From positions 1 to 32,775 of the forward strand of contig UQNB01000013.1 in NCBI GenBank assembly GCA_900542235.1: a DNA stretch of 32,775 nt. Direction: 5' to 3'. A program made the position numbers and the translations under genes. Of the stretch, positions 32,215 through 32,775 are shown in pieces. This DNA is from an uncultured Collinsella sp. Its GTDB lineage: Bacteria > Actinomycetota > Coriobacteriia > Coriobacteriales > Coriobacteriaceae. The notes under the pieces were generated by a model. It saw nothing but the letters and a program-made list of their open reading frames with translations. It was not told the DNA's origin and made no database searches. How positions within the stretch are numbered: the stretch's first letter is position 1; each line of letters opens with the position of its first letter.

Positions 32215-32254
32215 AACGCCCCATTTGAGCTTCTATCTCAAATGGGGCGTTTTG
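32215..32254 (+). terminator. Strong intrinsic terminator after ftsH
   Basis: AACGCCCCATTTGAG, a 7-nt loop, and CTCAAATGGGGCGTT form a perfect 15-bp stem followed by TTG. The A at the stem base pairs with part of a four-T run. It starts 20 bp after the ftsH stop and ends 17 bp before the next gene. The next gene has no room for a full promoter after this hairpin, so its transcription probably depends on read-through. Confidence 0.85.
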
Positions 32255-32270
32255 CTTGGGAGGGATATGC

Positions 32271-32762
32271 ATGAAGATCGTGGTAAGTGCCTGCTTGATG
32301 GGCGAGAGCTGCAAGTATAACGGGCTCGACAATTATCTTCGCGAACTGGTCGAGGCCTGCGAGCGTACGGGGACCGAGGTCCTCTTGGTGTGTCCTGAGG
32401 TCTTTGGGGGTCTTCCCACGCCACGCAAGCCGTCCGAGATTGTGAACGGCGAGGTTCGTACCTGCGAGGGCATCTCGGTTGATCGCGAATTTCGCCTGGG
32501 TGCCCAACGTGCGCTCGATATGTGCGAGCAGGCGGGCGGCCCGGAAGAGATCGCCGCGTGCATCCTGCAGGACCGCAGCCCCTCGTGCGGGGCGGGCCGT
32601 ATCTACGACGGCACCTTTAGTGGCACGCTCACTGCGGGCAACGGTGTTTTCGTCGACCTTCTACTCCGCCACGGTTACCGCGTGATTCCGGCTAGCGAGT
32701 TCGATCCCAGCATGTTGGAACATTGTCCACAGCACTCGAACCCAACACTTCCTCACGGGTGA
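32271..32762 (+). CDS. DUF523 family protein (YbbK-like)
   Basis: 163-aa cytosolic protein of unknown function. The family motifs are MKIVVSACLMGESCKYNG (Cys8, Cys14), VCPEVFGGLPTPR (Cys41) and LQDRSPSCGAGRIYDGTFSG (Cys106). The four conserved cysteines suggest a metal or Fe-S site. The ATG at 32271 has GGGAGGG 6 bp upstream. The C-terminus ends 13 bp before the window edge. Confidence 0.88.
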   Translation: MKIVVSACLMGESCKYNGLDNYLRELVEACERTGTEVLLVCPEVFGGLPTPRKPSEIVNGEVRTCEGISVDREFRLGAQRALDMCEQAGGPEEIAACILQDRSPSCGAGRIYDGTFSGTLTAGNGVFVDLLLRHGYRVIPASEFDPSMLEHCPQHSNPTLPHG

Positions 32763-32775
32763 CCGTTTTGGCATC

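Overview
The window is a dense, GC-rich, almost entirely co-directional stretch of bacterial core chromosome. Protein features and gene order fit a high-GC Gram-positive of the Coriobacteriia, most likely Collinsella or a close relative. The reasons are: an Asp23-DAK2-recG-rsmD-coaD run; a small SepIVA-like coiled-coil gene directly before a DUF177 gene, an actinobacterial arrangement; and rpmF-plsX-acpP-rnc-smc-ftsY-ffh, an order shared with Firmicutes. The genus is an inference; no rRNA gene is present to confirm it.

Layout. 1-5867: translation and cofactor operon infB (5' end cut off)-rbfA-nrnA-truB-ribF, packed with 4-8 bp overlaps or short gaps. 5860-9443: replication primase dnaG (overlapping ribF) and the primary sigma factor sigA, which has its own candidate promoter. 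9444-9908: a gap of about 465 bp holding a perfect 12-bp hairpin, a clear promoter, tRNA-Asn(GTT) with encoded CCA and a terminator. 9909-15258: asp23-like, fatty-acid-kinase-like (DAK2), recG, rsmD, coaD. 15327-16622: SepIVA-like gene, DUF177, and rpmF (59 codons), closed by a strong intrinsic terminator that sits immediately before plsX. 16710-24775: plsX, acpP, rnc, smc, ftsY, ffh (lipid precursor, RNase III, chromosome condensation, SRP pathway), then a terminator. 24896-25660 (minus strand): a DUF134 DNA-binding domain fused to a NifX-like metal-cluster domain with a Cys/His-rich tail. 25827-27203: thyA-folA, thymidylate synthesis. 27313-29702: SpoU/TrmH RNA methyltransferase and a MATE-family exporter. 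29725-30210 (minus): corrinoid adenosyltransferase. 30303-32762: ftsH, a terminator, and a DUF523 gene.

Most of the window is housekeeping. The least ordinary part is the minus-strand DUF134-NifX locus. It is a putative regulator-sensor fusion whose promoter is flanked by two near-identical palindromes (TGACATATGTCA and TGGCATATGTCA) 53 bp apart, about five helical turns. A near-ideal Shine-Dalgarno sequence lies inside the gene in front of an in-frame ATG at the domain junction. Together these suggest an autoregulated metal or redox sensor made as both a full-length and a short product. Secondary points are the SepIVA-like gene, a terminator or attenuator placed between rpmF and plsX, a dihydrofolate reductase lacking the usual Pro-Trp of its active-site loop, and an RNase III with Asn at a normally acidic position.

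No mobile elements, CRISPR arrays, rRNA genes or phage genes were seen.
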